NCBI GenBank assembly: GCA_029783825.1
Contig: JAREIK010002670.1
Span: 38,853-102,852, forward strand
DNA: 64,000 nt
Reading direction: 5' to 3'
From: Sapria himalayana
Lineage: Eukaryota; Streptophyta; Magnoliopsida; Malpighiales; Rafflesiaceae
Shown here: one piece after another, positions 26,401 through 40,300 of the stretch
Position numbering within the stretch: position 1 is the first letter of the stretch
Layout of the letters: every line of letters starts with the position of its first letter
Translations under genes and position numbers: made by a program
The notes under the pieces: model-generated
The model's input: only the letters and a program-made list of their open reading frames with translations
Databases searched by the model: none
Told to the model about the DNA's origin: nothing

Positions 26401-27899
26401 TTATAAAGTAATATATTTTGATTTCTTCTGAGTCATTTTAGGTTTTTTTATTATATTTTAATTTATATTTACCTTATTAATAATAGATTATTAATTTATT
26501 TTTTGATCATTTTTAGAATATTTATCAATAATATTGTTTATATTGAATTTATATGATATATAAATATAAAGATTATTATAATTAAATATTGAATTCACAT
26601 TTGAAAAAAATTTAAAAATTATTATATTTTCAAATGTTATAACATTTAAAAATATCAAAAAATAATGAAAATAAATATTTTGTTATTTTAATTTTTAAAT
26701 AAAACCTATAAACCACTAAATGCACACACAGTAAAATCAATAAACTTCTATGGCCCGTAATGCCTAAATACATAAACTATTAAACTGCTATATGCTACTT
26801 AATAATTAAGAAATCTAATTTTTATTTCAATTTATTATTATTTTAAATATTCATTTTAATTATTTATAAGTTTATTTTATAGAAATATTTATTACAAAAT
26901 AAATTATGAGTGCAACACATATAATTTAAATAATTTATTTTTTAATCAAAAAAAATATATTCACTTTTAAAAGAAGTATAAAAGAAGTATTATTAAAAAT
27001 TAAAAATTATTATCAACACATATATTTACTTTAATTTTGAATCAATTTAGGTTTTGTAAATATTTTTTAATTAATATCTATCTTATTATAAATAGTTTAT
27101 TAATTTAATTTTTGATCATTATTATAATATCTATCAATAAAATTGTTTATATTTATTTTATATGATATAGAATTATTAAAATTATTATAATTAAATATTG
27201 TATTCAAATTTCAAAAAATTTAAAATATTATTAAATTTTTATAGGTTATAATATTTGAAAATGACAAAAAATTACAATTTTTTTTATTATTTTATTGTTT
27301 AAATAAAACCTATAAATCACTAAATGCCTAAAAACATAAATTGCTAAACTTCTAAATGACAAAACTAGTAAATAATCAAACCATTAAACCGGTATACCAC
27401 ATATAATTAATCATAAATCTCATTTTTATTAGTATTCATTATAATTTTATATATACATTTTAATTATTTATTAGTTTATTTTTATAGAAATATAAATTAA
27501 AAAATAAATTAATAGTTAGATAAATTTAATTTAAATAATTTATTTTTCATCAAAAAATATATAAGCGTATAAATGGATACAAAAATTTAAATATTTAAAA
27601 TTATTATTTAGTAAAATATTTCACTTTGATTTTGAAACATTTTAGGTTTTGTAAATATATTTTAAACAATATTAATCTTATTAATAATTGTTTATTAATC
27701 TATTGTATGATCATTATTATAATATATAACAATATTATTGGTTATATTGAATTTACATGATATATAATTATTAAGATTATCAAAACTAAATATAGTATTC
27801 ACATTTAAAAAAAAATTTAAAAATTGTTATAGTTTCAAAGGTTATATTAAATTTTTTGTTATTTTATTTTTTAAATAAAAACTATAAACCACTAAAAGC
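23453..27899 (-). repeat. AT-rich complex satellite array, inverted block (left part)
   Basis: The satellite now reads as reverse complement: CTAAATGCCTAAA and AAACCTATAAACCACTAAA replace TTTAGGCATTTAG and TTTATAGGTTT, and ATTGATATCTATC-like text replaces GATAGATAT. Reversed monomer types include the GGTTAATGAG-like monomer (about 24270), the TTTAGGGGCTTTTGTG type (about 25450), the AAGGTTTTTTCGTTTATGAC type (about 26000) and the GGCATTACGGG type (about 26760). This is the order seen forward at 4-10 kb and 55-58 kb. The perfect dyad at 23551-23582 is the first monomer's. Next to the hAT element the satellite carries a deletion (about 27840-27860). Confidence 0.92.
27892..27899. repeat. Target-site duplication of hAT copy A, left (CTAAAAGC)
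   Basis: It differs by one base from CTAAATGC, the reverse complement of the satellite octamer GCATTTAG. The partner at 31583-31590, CAAAATGC, also differs from CTAAATGC by one base at another position. The original duplication was therefore almost certainly CTAAATGC. Confidence 0.8.
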
Positions 27900-30800
27900 T
27901 AAGGGTGCTCATGTGATGGGACGAGATGGGGATTACAAATCTTTAGTCCCTTCCCATAGTTCTGAGATTTTTTTTAAGATCCAGACCTATCCCACAGGTC
28001 GAAAATATTGGGACGGGACGGGATGGAGATCTGTGATTTTGGGTAGGATAAAATGGTTCCGGGACGGAACGGAGTTCGGACATTTTTTTTCAATTTATTT
28101 TCTTTAAACCGGCCAAGTTAGTTCATGTCGAAACCTTTTGTTGTACCATTTATCATTCCTTAGTTATGTATCTTTCAAACTTAAATTGGGCCAATTTTGT
28201 TTTTTCAAATAGGCTGAATACCACAAACGAGTTCCATTACCTTGTCAAAAGCTTTGATGTGCAGAAAAGGATAGAAATGTTAAATAGAACGGGACTGATT
28301 TGTGTGCTTAATTTGGTTCTTTGTTTTGTTACAAGTTGGCTTTGTTCAGCCAATTGAAAGTTAACCATAATAGCAATACTACATTTTTTAAACAATTACT
28401 TAAAATACTAAGGAATAACTAAAGATGACCACAAACATTGGTAGCAGCAATTACTACTTAAGTAAGTGCTAAAATTAGGCATCATTATATAATAAAAAAA
28501 ATACAACTAATAACAACCATGATAATAATCATTTCAAAGGTCCGTCCTGGAATAGCAACGAAAATCCAAACCCAATTAATTATCTCTTCTACAACTCCTC
28601 CCTTTTCTTCCTCCACTGTAGAAGGACACCCAAAGATGAAAATGTGTTAATCATGTAGACATAAATTTCTAAGATGAAAGAGTAATAAAAAAACAAAATA
28701 TTGCTTTATAAAATTTAATACACCCATTCCAAATTTAATTGGCCAACTATAGTTGGAAGAATATTTGGATCTTGAGACCCCTCTGAAAATTGTAATTGAA
28801 ACATAATTTTATTAAATTGAATGAATAAAATAACTAAAAGTGAAATTAAAATTTACAAGATTTGTATAATAAGTTGATTCATTATCTTAAGGTCTTGAAC
28901 TAATTCTTCAATTTCAATAGTTTTGTCTGAGCTACTCAACCAATCTTGTAGACATATGAGAACTTCAGTTGTAATAGGTGTTAAAGAAAACCAACATTTA
29001 TTTAAAGTTCTTTCCCCAGTGCTAAATGTATATTCTAGGCTACAGTTTATGCTTGGATAGCAAATACATTTCTTGCTACATTTGCCAAAGAAGGATACCT
29101 AATCTCATTTACCTTCCACCAGTTTATAATATCAAAATCAATTCTATTTTTTTCAAGTTTGTCCTCCAAGTACCTATCCAACTTTTCCAGAGTGACAACT
29201 TCATGTTCTTTCTCCAATTCAACAAAAAAATCATCAACATAAGTATCACTTTCATCAAAGAAATCTTCATTTTTCTTCAACACAGTAGAAGAGAAATCAT
29301 CTTCTTTTGATTCATCTTCATTTAAATCTTTATAATCATCAATCATCTCATTTAAAGCATTTATAACTTTTTTCACCAAATTTTTAGCCAATTCCTCTCC
29401 ATAATGCTTAGTGTACTTAACCTTGAGATATTTGAGCTTATATCTAGGATCCAACACTCCTGCTACAAAAAGCATAATATTTGTTGACTGAAGAGAACTC
29501 CAATATTTGTTGAATTTATGCCTCATTTTAATACCTATTTCAGACACCATTGTATCTATACTATTTTCACAAAGCTCATTTTTTTTCAAAATTCGAATAA
29601 TCTCAGGAAAATAAACACTAGAGGTAGAATATTATGATCCATAAAATTTACAAGTTACCTCATAAAAAGTTTTCAAGAAATGAGCCAAAATCTTGGCGTT
29701 TGTTCAGTCTCTTTCAGTTGGAACGTTTGAACTAAACTACTTCAAAACCCTTTTGTTTTTTGTCCTTAAAATTATCAAATTCATTTTGATATTTTATATC
29801 AGTTTATAGCAACAAATAGAATTCCATCTTGTAGGACAATCAAAATGCAATGAAGATTTATTTGTCAAGTTTGCTTCTTCAACACATAACTTAAACATAT
29901 CTAATCTTTTAGGACTGCTCCTTACATATTTCATCACACCTATAATTTTATGAATAGTACCCTCAACTACTGCAATGCCATCTCTGACAATTAAGTTTAG
30001 GATATGAGCACAACATCTCATACGAAAATGCTCGCCTCTCAAAGGTACAACACTTTTATTCACAAGCCTTTTTTTTCAATTGTTCAACTACAACATCATT
30101 ATTCGATGCATTGTCAACAGTAATGAACATCAACTTTCTCAAACCCCATTCATTCTTGCAAAACTCAATATCATTTCTAATATTAACTCCAGAATGACTT
30201 TTAATTACCCAAAATTTCAAAAGCCTTTTATGCATATTCCATTGAGAATCAATGAAATGAACAGTCAAACATATATAAGACAAATTTTGAATTCTAGTCC
30301 AAGTGTCGGTAGTCAATGAAACTCTACAACAATGAGATGATATGCTATCAAATAATTTCTTCTTTTCCTTCACAAACAAAGAAAAACTATCCCTCAACAT
30401 AGAGTGCCTAGATGGAATTTTAAATTGAGGCACACTAACTTTACAAAACTCCTTAAACTTATCCCTCTCAACAAATCAAAAAGGAAATTCATTTTTATGA
30501 TCATTTTCACCAAAGCCTCCCTAACTAGTTGTTGATCATATTGCAAACAAGTTAATTTGTTATCCTCTGAACTAGTACTTTTAGTGAAACTCAACAAAGA
30601 TTGTGACTTGTCTTTACCTTTGTGAGTGTCTATTTATTCTTTTTTGTGGGGAAATTTCATACAAGTCTTTCTCAAGTATTTCCATAAACCCTAAGTACCT
30701 TGATCACTTTTTACCAAGTATTCTTTCCTACACCATATACAAGCTGCCCTACCAGTTTCATTTACATCTGAATCAACTAATATCTTATATGTTTTCCAAA

Positions 30801-31582
30801 CAACAGACTTATACTTTTTATGAGCTTGAGGTTCAGATGTACCTTGACTTTCTTTTACAATTGGAATTGAAGAACCTGTCGTAACAATAGGAGGGTTCGT
30901 GAAAAAATGATGATTGGATTTACCAGTACTTTGATCATTTGAGATGTGATCATCTTCAATTTATTGTATTTTTTGTTTACCGCTGGATTGTATCATCTTC
31001 ATTGCCATTAATTAATATGATATGTTAAGCATAAATACATATAAATATTTCAAACAAGCAAGCTCTAAAAAACTGACTGTAATACATTTGGCCCACTCAT
31101 TCGGCCAACCATAACACCACAACCAATACTCAACAAAACAGACTGAGACACATAATAATAATAATTAATCACTCAATTCTCGTCATAAAAACAAACCAAA
31201 TGGCTGTTGGCATCTGAGACACGGTGGAGGCAACCAGAAGTGCGACGGACAAGGGCTGGACCTAACTGAACATGGCTGGAACGGCATGAGGTGGCCTGGA
31301 ACTCGTCGGAATAGCAATAGGTGCATCAGAATTGGATGGGCAGTAGTGGAATTGGTGGCATCTTCATGTTATATATATATATTCCTGGTTCTAGTATCGG
31401 TTTTTTAGGACAGGATGGTTCTCGGGATGGATATTCCTTAAGATTCAGAACCATCCCAAAATAAAAAATACATGACAGAATGGACGAGAAAAGTCAAAGT
31501 CAACAGATTTTCTCAGTCCTGATTCTTTCGGGACAAGACTTCGTTTCGAATTGTGAATCTCTGAGTCCCGTGAGCAGCCCTA
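27900..31582 (-). mobile_element. hAT superfamily DNA transposon, copy A (decayed, autonomous-type structure)
   Basis: A 3.68-kb element inserted in inverted satellite. The ends are TAAGGGTGCTCAT at the left and GTGAGCAGCCCTA at the right, which are imperfect terminal inverted repeats of the TAGGG-TGCTCA kind. It is flanked by slightly mutated 8-bp target duplications. Subterminal regions at both ends are rich in GGGACGGG / CCCGTCCC-like words (28010-28080, 31400-31580), as expected of hAT subterminal transposase-binding repeats. The interior holds a broken transposase gene on the minus strand. It is homologous over its whole length to copy B at 51138-54628, with many substitutions and indels. 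Eight-base target duplications, short inverted ends and a BED/hAT transposase together are diagnostic of the superfamily. Confidence 0.93.
28870..31008 (-). pseudogene. Broken hAT transposase (BED zinc finger, RNase-H-like core, hAT dimerisation domain)
   Basis: The likely start is the ATG at 31006-31008, conserved in copy B. In order come a BED zinc finger (NETGRAACIWCRKEY, about 30720-30750, both cysteines present); the core with PSRHSMLRD, LTTDTW (first catalytic Asp codon, 30305-30307) and TVDNASNND (second, 30113-30115); CAHILNLIVRDG (about 30000); and the C-terminal dimerisation region with WKVNEIRYPSLANVAR (about 29100). Stops at 30961-30963, 30476-30478, 29632-29634 and 29035-29037 and several frameshifts, including an eight-A run near 30070, break the frame. 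Readable pieces are 30597-30394, 30433-30056, 30063-29794 and 29589-29047. A lost base next to the stop at 29035 destroys the ESTFS motif where the family keeps its catalytic Glu. Intact length would be about 700 residues, normal for plant Ac-like transposases. No active protein is expected. Confidence 0.92.
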
Positions 31583-31590
31583 CAAAATGC
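31583..31590. repeat. Target-site duplication of hAT copy A, right (CAAAATGC)
   Basis: One base away from CTAAATGC, as is its left partner. See the left duplication at 27892. Confidence 0.8.
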
Positions 31591-34500
31591 ATATAAAGTT
31601 AAATCAGTAAACTTCTAAACCCCGTAATGCCTAAATACATAAACCATTAAACCGCTAAATAATACTTAATAATTAATAAATCTAATTTTTATTGCTATTT
31701 ATTATATTTTTAAATATTCATTTTAATTATTTATTAGTGTATTTATTTAAAAATATTTATTATAAAATAAATTATGAGTGGGAGAAATATAATTGAAATA
31801 ATATATTATTTATCTAATAAAAATATACCCTTATAAAAGAAGTATAAATTCAAAAATTAAAAATTATTAATCAAGTAATATAAGTTACTTTAATTTTGAA
31901 TCAATTTGTGTTTTGTAAATATTTTTTAATTAATATCTATCTTAGTATTAATAGTTTATAAATTTAATTTTTGATCATTATTATAATATCTATCAATAAA
32001 ATTATTTATATTAAATTTATATGATATATAATTATTAATATTATTATAATAAAATATTGTATTAAAATATCAAAAAATTTTAAATATTATTATATTTTCA
32101 AATGTTATAACCTATGAAAATGATAAAAAATTATATAAAAATTTGTTTATTATTTTATTTTTTTAAATAAAACATATAAACCACTAAAAGCCTAAAAATA
32201 TAAATCGCTAAACTCCTAATGACAAAACCTCTAAATACTTAAATCATTAAACTGGTATATATTGATAATAAATCATAAATCTCATTTTAATTTTTATTCA
32301 GTATAATTTTAAATTTTTATTTTAATTATTTATCATTTTATTTTATAGAAATATAAATAACAAAATAAATTATTAGTGAGACAGATCTAATTAAAATAAA
32401 ACAGGTATCCCTAAATAATAAATAATAAATCTCATTTTTTTTATTATAATTTTAAATATTCATTTTAATTATTTATTTGTTTATTTATACATAAATATTA
32501 ATTACAAAATTAATTGAGTTGGACAAATATAATTTATATAAATTATTTTTCATCAAAAAATTATTGATAAACTTTTTAAAAGAAAAAAAAATTTCAAAAC
32601 AAAAAATTATTATATAATAATATATTTTGCTTTTCTTCTGAATCATTTTAGGTTTTGTAATTATATTTTAATTGATATCTCTCTTATTAATAAAAGATTA
32701 TTAATTTATTTTTTGATCATTATTAGAATATTTATCAATAAAATTATTTATATTGAATTTATATGATATATAAATATAATGATTATTATAACTAAATATT
32801 GTATTCACATTTAAAAAAAATTTAAAAATTATTATATTTTCAAAGGTTATAACCTTTGAAAATATCAAAAAATATTAAAAATATATTTTTTATTTTTTTA
32901 TTTTTTTAATAAAACCTATAAACCACTAAATGCATACACAGTTAAATCAGGAAACTCCTAAACCTCATAATGCCTAAATACATAAACCATTAAACCAATA
33001 TATACTACTTAATAATTAATAAATCTAATTTTTAATTCTATTTATTATAATTTTAAATATTCATTTTAATTATTTATTAGTTTATTTTTATAGAAATATT
33101 TATTACAAAATAAATTATGAGTAAGACATATAATTTAAAAAATATATATGCTTATAAAAGAAGTAAAAATTTAAAAATTAAAATTGTTATCCAAAAATAT
33201 ATTTTACTATAATTTTCAATCGATTTGCGTTTTGTAATTATTTTTTAATTAATATCTATCTTAATATCAATAGTTTATAAATTTAATTTTGATCATTATT
33301 ATAATATATATCAATATAATTGTTTATTAAATTTATGTGATATATAATTATTAATATTATTATAACTAAGTATTGTATTCACATTTCAAAAAATTTTAAA
33401 TATTATTATATTTTCAAAGGTTATAAACTATTAAAATGAGAAAAAATTATAGCAAATTTTTTTGATTTTTTATTTTTTTAAATAAAACATATAAACCACT
33501 AAAAGCCTAAAAACATAAATCACTAAAATCATAAATTAAAAAACCTCTAAATACTTAAACCATTAAACTAGTATACAGTAATAATAAATCATAAATCTCA
33601 TTTTAATTTTTATTCAGTATAATTTTAAATTTTTATTTTAATTATTTATAAGTTTATTTTCTTAGAAATATTAATTACAAAATAAATTATTAGTGAGACA
33701 TATCTAATTTAAATTAAAACAGTATCACAAAATAATAAATAATAAATCTCATTTTTTTTCATTATAATTTTAAATATTTATTTGTTTATTTATATATAAA
33801 TATTAATTACAAAATAAATTGAGCTAGACAAAATTGATATTTCTAAATATATAATTGTTTATTTAAATTTAAATGATATATAATTATTAAGTTTATTATA
33901 ACTAAATATTGTATTCACATTTGAAAAAAAATTAAAAAATTATTATATTTATAAAGGTTATAACCTTCAAAATTGATAAAAAATTTGAAAAATATTTTTT
34001 TTGTTATTTCATTATTTAAATAAAACATATAAACTACTAAATGCCTAAAGACTTAAATCACTAAACTCCTAAACTTTTAAATACTTAAACCATTAAACTG
34101 GTATACCCTAAATAATTAATCATAAATCTCATTTTATTTGTATTCATTATAATTTAAATATTCATTTTAATTATTTATTAGTTTATTTTTATAGAAATAT
34201 TAATTGCAAAATAAAATTATGAATGAGATAAATATAATTTAAAAAATTTATCTTCATCAAAAAAATTTATAGTTATAAAAATAATCAAAAATTTAAAAAT
34301 AAAAAATATATTATTTACTAATATATTTTACTTTGATTTTGAATCATTTTAGGTTTTGCAAATATATTTTAATTAATATCTATCTTATTAATAATAGTTT
34401 ATTAATCTATTTTATGATTAGTATTATATTATCGATCAATAAAATTATTTATATTGAATTTACATGATATTTAATTTTTATAATTATTATAATTAAATAT

Positions 34501-34665
34501 TGTATTGACATTTAAAAAAAATTAAAAATTATAATATTTCCAATGGTTAGTACCTTGAAAATGAGAAAAAATCATAAAAATAATTTTTTTGTTATTTAAT
34601 TTTTTAAATAAAACCTATAAACAACAAAATACCTAAATACTTAAATTACTAAACTCCTAAACCCT
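31583..34665 (-). repeat. AT-rich complex satellite array, inverted block (right part)
   Basis: Reverse-oriented satellite continues past the hAT element to the reversed right end of element C. Perfect dyad at 32834-32865. Read as reverse complement away from 34665, the first two monomers match those following element C copies 1 and 2 (ATCGATAATATAAT near 34430; CCTTTATAAATATAAT near 33950). The monomer flanking hAT A carries ACTTTATATGCATTTTG, close to ACCTTTATATGCATTTAG beside hAT B; most monomers have TGTGTATGCATTTAG. Confidence 0.92.
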
Positions 34666-34720
34666 GATACTGCTGCACCACACACACATAGGGATGGACC
34701 ACAGTACACACGTGCACATA
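34666..34720 (-). mobile_element. Right-end fragment of element C, reversed, at the other inversion boundary
   Basis: The text from GATACTGCTGCACC through ACAGTACACACGTGCACATA is the reverse complement of the last ~55 bp of element C (TATGTGCACGTGTGTACTGT, then GTGTGTAGCAGTAT). The satellite next to it is in the matching reversed orientation. The homology stops after GTGCACATA, where copies 1 and 2 would continue into TTCTTG on the reverse strand. Confidence 0.88.
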
Positions 34721-34771
34721 ATTTTAATAAATTGAATATTTATTAATAATCATTATATTGATCATTATATT
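34721..34771. other. Junction filler between reversed element C and forward satellite
   Basis: About 50 bp of A/T-rich text, TTTTAATAAATTGAATATTT then TAATAATCATTATATTGATC, not in register with either neighbour. It has a short direct repeat (CATTATATTGATCATTATATTG). Forward satellite resumes at about 34772 with GTCGTTTAAGAGTTTAGC. It looks like end-joining filler at an inversion breakpoint. Confidence 0.55.
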
Positions 34772-37317
34772 GTCGTTTAAGAGTTTAGCAATTTATGTTT
34801 TTAAGAATTTAGTGGTTTATAGGTTTTATTTATATAATAAAAATTTAAAATTCTTTTTTTGATTTTTTTTTGATTTTCAAAGGTTATAACCTTTGAAAAT
34901 AAAAAAATTTTTACAATTTTTTGAAATGTGAATACAATGTATAATTATATTAATCTTACTAATTATATATCATATAAATTCAATATAAATAATTTTAATG
35001 ATAGATATTATAATAATGATCAAAAATTAAATTAATAAACTATTATTAATAATATAAATATTAATTAAAATATATTTACATTACACAAAATGATTCAAAA
35101 TCAAATCAAAATATATTACTAAATAATAATAGTTAATTTTTATAAATTTCCTTCTTTTTATAAGCTTATATTTTTTATTAAAATAAATTATTTAAATAAT
35201 ATTTGTCTCACTCGAAATTTATTTTATAATTAATTTTTCTAAAAAATTAAAGTATAAATAATTAAAATGAATATTTAAAATTATAATAAATAGAAATAAA
35301 AGTGAGATTTATTAATTAATAAGTAGTATATGGATGTTAAAATGTATATGTATTTAAGGATTTCGACGTTTATGAGCTTACTGATTTAAGTAAGTAAGCA
35401 TTTAGTGGTTTATAGGTTTTATTTAAAAAATACAAAAAACAAAACATTTATTTTTATTATTTTTTGATATTTTCAAAGGTTATAACCTTTGAAAATATAA
35501 TAATTTTTAAATTTTTTTTCAAAAGTGAATTCAATATTTTGTTATAATAATCATAATAATTAAATATCATATAAATTCAATATAAACAATTTTATTGATA
35601 GATATTCTAATAATTACCAAAAAAATTAATAAAAATATTATTAAAAAGATAGATATCAATTAAAATATAATTACAAAACATAAAATGATTCATAAGTAAA
35701 GCAAATTATATTACTATATAATAATTTTTTTTTAAATTTTTTTTTTATTTTAAAAAGTTTATCTATATTAATTTTTTTAAAATTCTAGGGTATACTAGTT
35801 TTATTTAAGTTATATCTATCTTACTAATAATTTATTTTCTAATTAATATTTCTATAAAAATAAATTGATAAATAATTAAAATAAAAATTTAAAATTATAC
35901 TAAATAAAAATTAAAATGAGATTTATGATTTATTATTAATGTATACCAATTTAATGGTTTGAGTATTTTGACGTTTTGTCATTTAGGACTTTAGTGATTT
36001 ATGTTTTTCGGCATTTAGTGATTTATATATTTTATTTAATCAATAAAATAACTAAAATAATTGTAATTTTTTCTAATTTTCAAATGTTATAACCTTTGAA
36101 AATTTAATAATATTTAAAATTTTTTGAAATTTGAATACAATATTTAGTTATAATAATTTTAATAATTCTATATCATATAAAATAAATATAAACAATTTTA
36201 TTGATAGATATTATAATAATGATCAAAAATTAAATTAATAAACTATTTATAATAAGATAGATATTAATTAAAAAATATTTACAAAACACAATTTGATTCA
36301 AAATTAAAGTAAAATATAATAGTTGATAATAATTTTTAATTTTTAATAATACTTCTTTTATACTTCTTTTAAAAGCGTATATATATTTTTTGATTAAAAA
36401 GAAATTATTTAAATTATATGTGTCGCACTCATAATTTATTTTGTAATAAAAATTTCTATAAAAATAAACTAATAAATAATTAAAATGAATATTTAAAATA
36501 ATAATAAATTGAAATAAAAATTAAATTTATTAATTATTAAGTAGTATATAGCAGTTTAATGGTTTATATATTTAGGCATTACATGGTTTAGGAGTTTACT
36601 GATATGATTGTGTATGCATTTAGTGGTTTATAGGGTTTATTTAAAAAATAAAATAACAAAAAATTTATTTTTATTATTTTTTCATGTTTCGAAAGGGTAT
36701 AACCTTTAGAAATATAATAATTTTTAAATTTTTTTCAAAAGTAAATTCAATATTTAGTTATAATAATCATTATATTTATATATCATATAAATTCAATATA
36801 AACAATTTTATTGATAAATATTCTAATGATGATCAAAAAATAAATTAATAATCTATTCTTTATAAGATAGATATCAATTAAAATATAATTACAAAACCAA
36901 TAAAGATTTAGAAGCATAGCAAAATTATATTATTATATAATAATTTTTTGTTTTTAATTTTTTTTTCTTTTAATAAGTTTATCTATATTTTTTGATTAAA
37001 AATAATTTATATAAATTATAATTGTCTAACTCATAATTTATTTTGTAATTAATATTTATATAAAAATAAATAAATAAATAATTAAAATGAATTTAAAATT
37101 ATAATGAAAAAAATAAAAATGAAATTTATTGTTTATTATTTAGGATATATCTGATTAAAAAATTATGTATTTAGGGTTTTCGAGATTTAAAAGTTATTCA
37201 TTTAAGTATTTAGGCATTTAGTGGTTTATAGGTTTTATTTAAATAATGAAATAACAAATAAATTATTTTTGATATTTTTTCAAATTTTCAAAGATTATAA
37301 CCTTTGAAAATATATAA

Positions 37318-37362
37318 TTTTAAAATTTTTTAAAATTTTTTAAAATTTTTTAAAATTGTAAA
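37318..37362 (+). repeat. Short 13-bp-class tandem repeat inside a monomer
   Basis: TTTTAAAATTTTT is repeated about four times in a row where other monomers have one copy. It is a local slippage expansion of the A/T-only part just after the dyad. Confidence 0.7.
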
Positions 37363-40300
37363 TTCAATATTTAGTAATAATTATTATTATAACAATATAT
37401 AATATAAACTAAATATAAATAATTTTATTGATAGATATTATAACAATTATCAAAAAATAAATTAATAAACTATTATATATAAGATAGATATTATTTAAAA
37501 TATATTTGCAAAAACTAAATTTATTTAAAAATCAAAGTAAAATAAATTTCAAAATAATAATGTTTTTGATGTTTTGCTTCTTTTTGTAAGTTTAAATTTT
37601 TTGTTCATAAAAGTATATTATTTAAATATTATTTGTTTCACTCATAATTTATTTTCTAATTAATATTTCAATATATTATTTAAATTTATTTAAGGTTTAC
37701 GAGTTTAAAGATTTAGGTATTTAGGGGCTTAGGGGTTTAGGAGTTTAGAGATTTATGTATTTAGGCATTTAATAGTTTATAAGTTTTATTTAAACAATGA
37801 TATAACAAAAAAATTATTTTTGTTATTTTTTATCATTTTTGAAGGTTATAACCTTTGAAAAGATAACAATTTTTAAATTTTTTTTATATGTGAATACTAT
37901 ATTTAGTTGTGATAATCTTAATAATAATATATCATGTAAATTCAATATAAACAATTATATTGATAGATATTATATTAATGATCAAAAAATAAATTAATAA
38001 ACTATTATTAATAAGAAAGAATTTATTTAAAATATATTTGCAAAACATAAATTTATTCAAAATCAAAATAAAATATATTACTAAATAATAATTTTTTTGA
38101 TGTTTTGCTTCATTTTATAAGTTTAAATTTTTTTTATTAAAAGTAAATTATTTAAATTATATTTGTCTTCCTTATAATTTATTTTTGATTTATAATTCAA
38201 TAAAAATCAACTAATAAATAATTAAAATGAATATTTAAAACTATAATGAATACAAATAAAATAGAGATTTATTATTTATTATTCCGGATATACTAGTTTA
38301 ATAGTTTAAGTATTTAGGTGTTTTGGGGTTTAGTGATATAAGTGTTTAGTCCTTTAGTGATTTATCATTTTTATTTAAAGAATGAAAAAATAAAAAATTT
38401 AATTTTTTGATTTTTTTTAATTTTTGAAGGTTATAACCTTTGAAAATAAAATAATTTTTAATATTTTTAAAATGTGAATATAATATTAAGTTATAATAAT
38501 CTTAATAATTATATATAATGTTAACTCAATATAAATAATTTTATTAATACATATTATAATAATGATTAATAAAAAAATAATAAACTATTATTAATAAGAA
38601 TGATATAAATTAAAATATAATTACAAAATCTAAAATGATTCAATATATACAATTTTATTGATAGATATTCTAATAATGATCAAAAAATAAATTAAAAATC
38701 TATTATGAATAAGATTAATATTACTTAAAATATAATATTAAAACCTAAAATGATTCAGAAGCAAAATAAAATATATCACTAAACTCTAATTATTTGTTTT
38801 TAAATTTTTATGATTTTTATAAGCTTATATATTTTTTGATAAAAAATATTTTTAATAAATTATATTTTTAACTCATATTTATTTTATAATTAATATATAT
38901 ATATAAATAAAAAACTAAACATTCAAAATTAATTTTTAAAATTTTAATTAAAACAAATAAAAATCAGATTTATTAATTATTATTTAGGGTATACCAGTTT
39001 AAAGGATTATCTATATAGGGGTATTAGGATTTTGTAGTTTAGTGATTTAAGTGCTTAGACATTTAGTGGTGTATAGTTTTTTTTTAAACAATGAAATAAC
39101 AAAAAAATATTTTTTTTATTTTTAGATATTTTTAAATGTTATAATCTATGAAAATATAATAATTTTAAAATTATTTTCAAAAGTGAATACAATATTTAGT
39201 TATAATAATATTTATATTTATATATCATATAAATTCAATATAAACATTTTTATTGAAAAATATTCTAAAATGATTAAAAAATAAATTAATAATCTATAAT
39301 TAATAAGATAGATATCAATTAAAATATAATTAAAAAACCCAAAATTATTCAGAAACAAAGCTAAATATATTACTATATAATAATTTTTTGTTTTGAAATT
39401 TTTTTTCTTTTAAAAAGTTTATCAATATTTTTTTGATTAAAAATAATTTATATAAATTATATTTGTGTAACTCTTAATTTATTTTGGTATTAATATTTAA
39501 ATAAAAATAAATAAATAAACATTAAAATGAATATTTAAAATTATAATAAAAAAATGATATTTATTCTTTATTATTTAGGGTATACCGGTTTAATTTAAAT
39601 TATATCTGTCTTACTGATAATTATTTTGTAATTAATATTTCTAAAAAAATAAACAGTTAAATAATTAAAATAAAAATTTAAATTATACTAAATAAAAATT
39701 AAAATGAGATTTATTAATTATTATTAATGTATACCAGTTTAATGGTTCAAGTATTTAGAGGTTTTTTCGTTTAGAAGTTTAGTGATTTATGTTTTTAGAC
39801 ATTTAGTGGTTTATAGGTTTTATTTAAACAATGAAATAACAAAACAATTTTTTTTTGATATTTTTTCACATTTTCAAAGGTTATAACATTTCAAAATATA
39901 ATAATTTTTAAATTTTTTTCAAATGTAAATATAATATTAAGTTATAATAATCTTAATAATTATAAGTCATTTAAATTCAATATAAATAATTACATTGCTA
40001 GATATTATAATAATGATCAAAAAAAATTTAATAAACTATTATTAATAAGATATATATTATTTAAAATAAATTTGCAAAATCTAAATTTATTTAAAATCAA
40101 AGTAAAATATATTACTAAAGAATAATTTTTTTTAATGTTTTGCTTTTTTTATAAATTTATATTTTTGTTTTTAAAAATAAATTATTTAAATTATATTTGT
40201 CTTGCACATAATTTATTTTGTAATTTATATTTCTATAATAATAAACTAATAAATAATTAAAATGAATATTTAAAATTATAATGAATACAAATAAAATTGA

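Noticed and set aside
27856..28357. ORFs at the left end of hAT copy A
   Set aside because: They lie in the 3' non-coding and subterminal part of the element, opposite to the transposase strand, and one starts in satellite.
29047..30597. A domesticated (functional) hAT-derived gene
   Set aside because: Both copies have several premature stops and frameshifts, three of the stops shared, so no continuous protein can be made.
30080..30884. Plus-strand ORFs inside hAT copy A
   Set aside because: Antisense shadows of the transposase remnant, which reads on the minus strand with family motifs.
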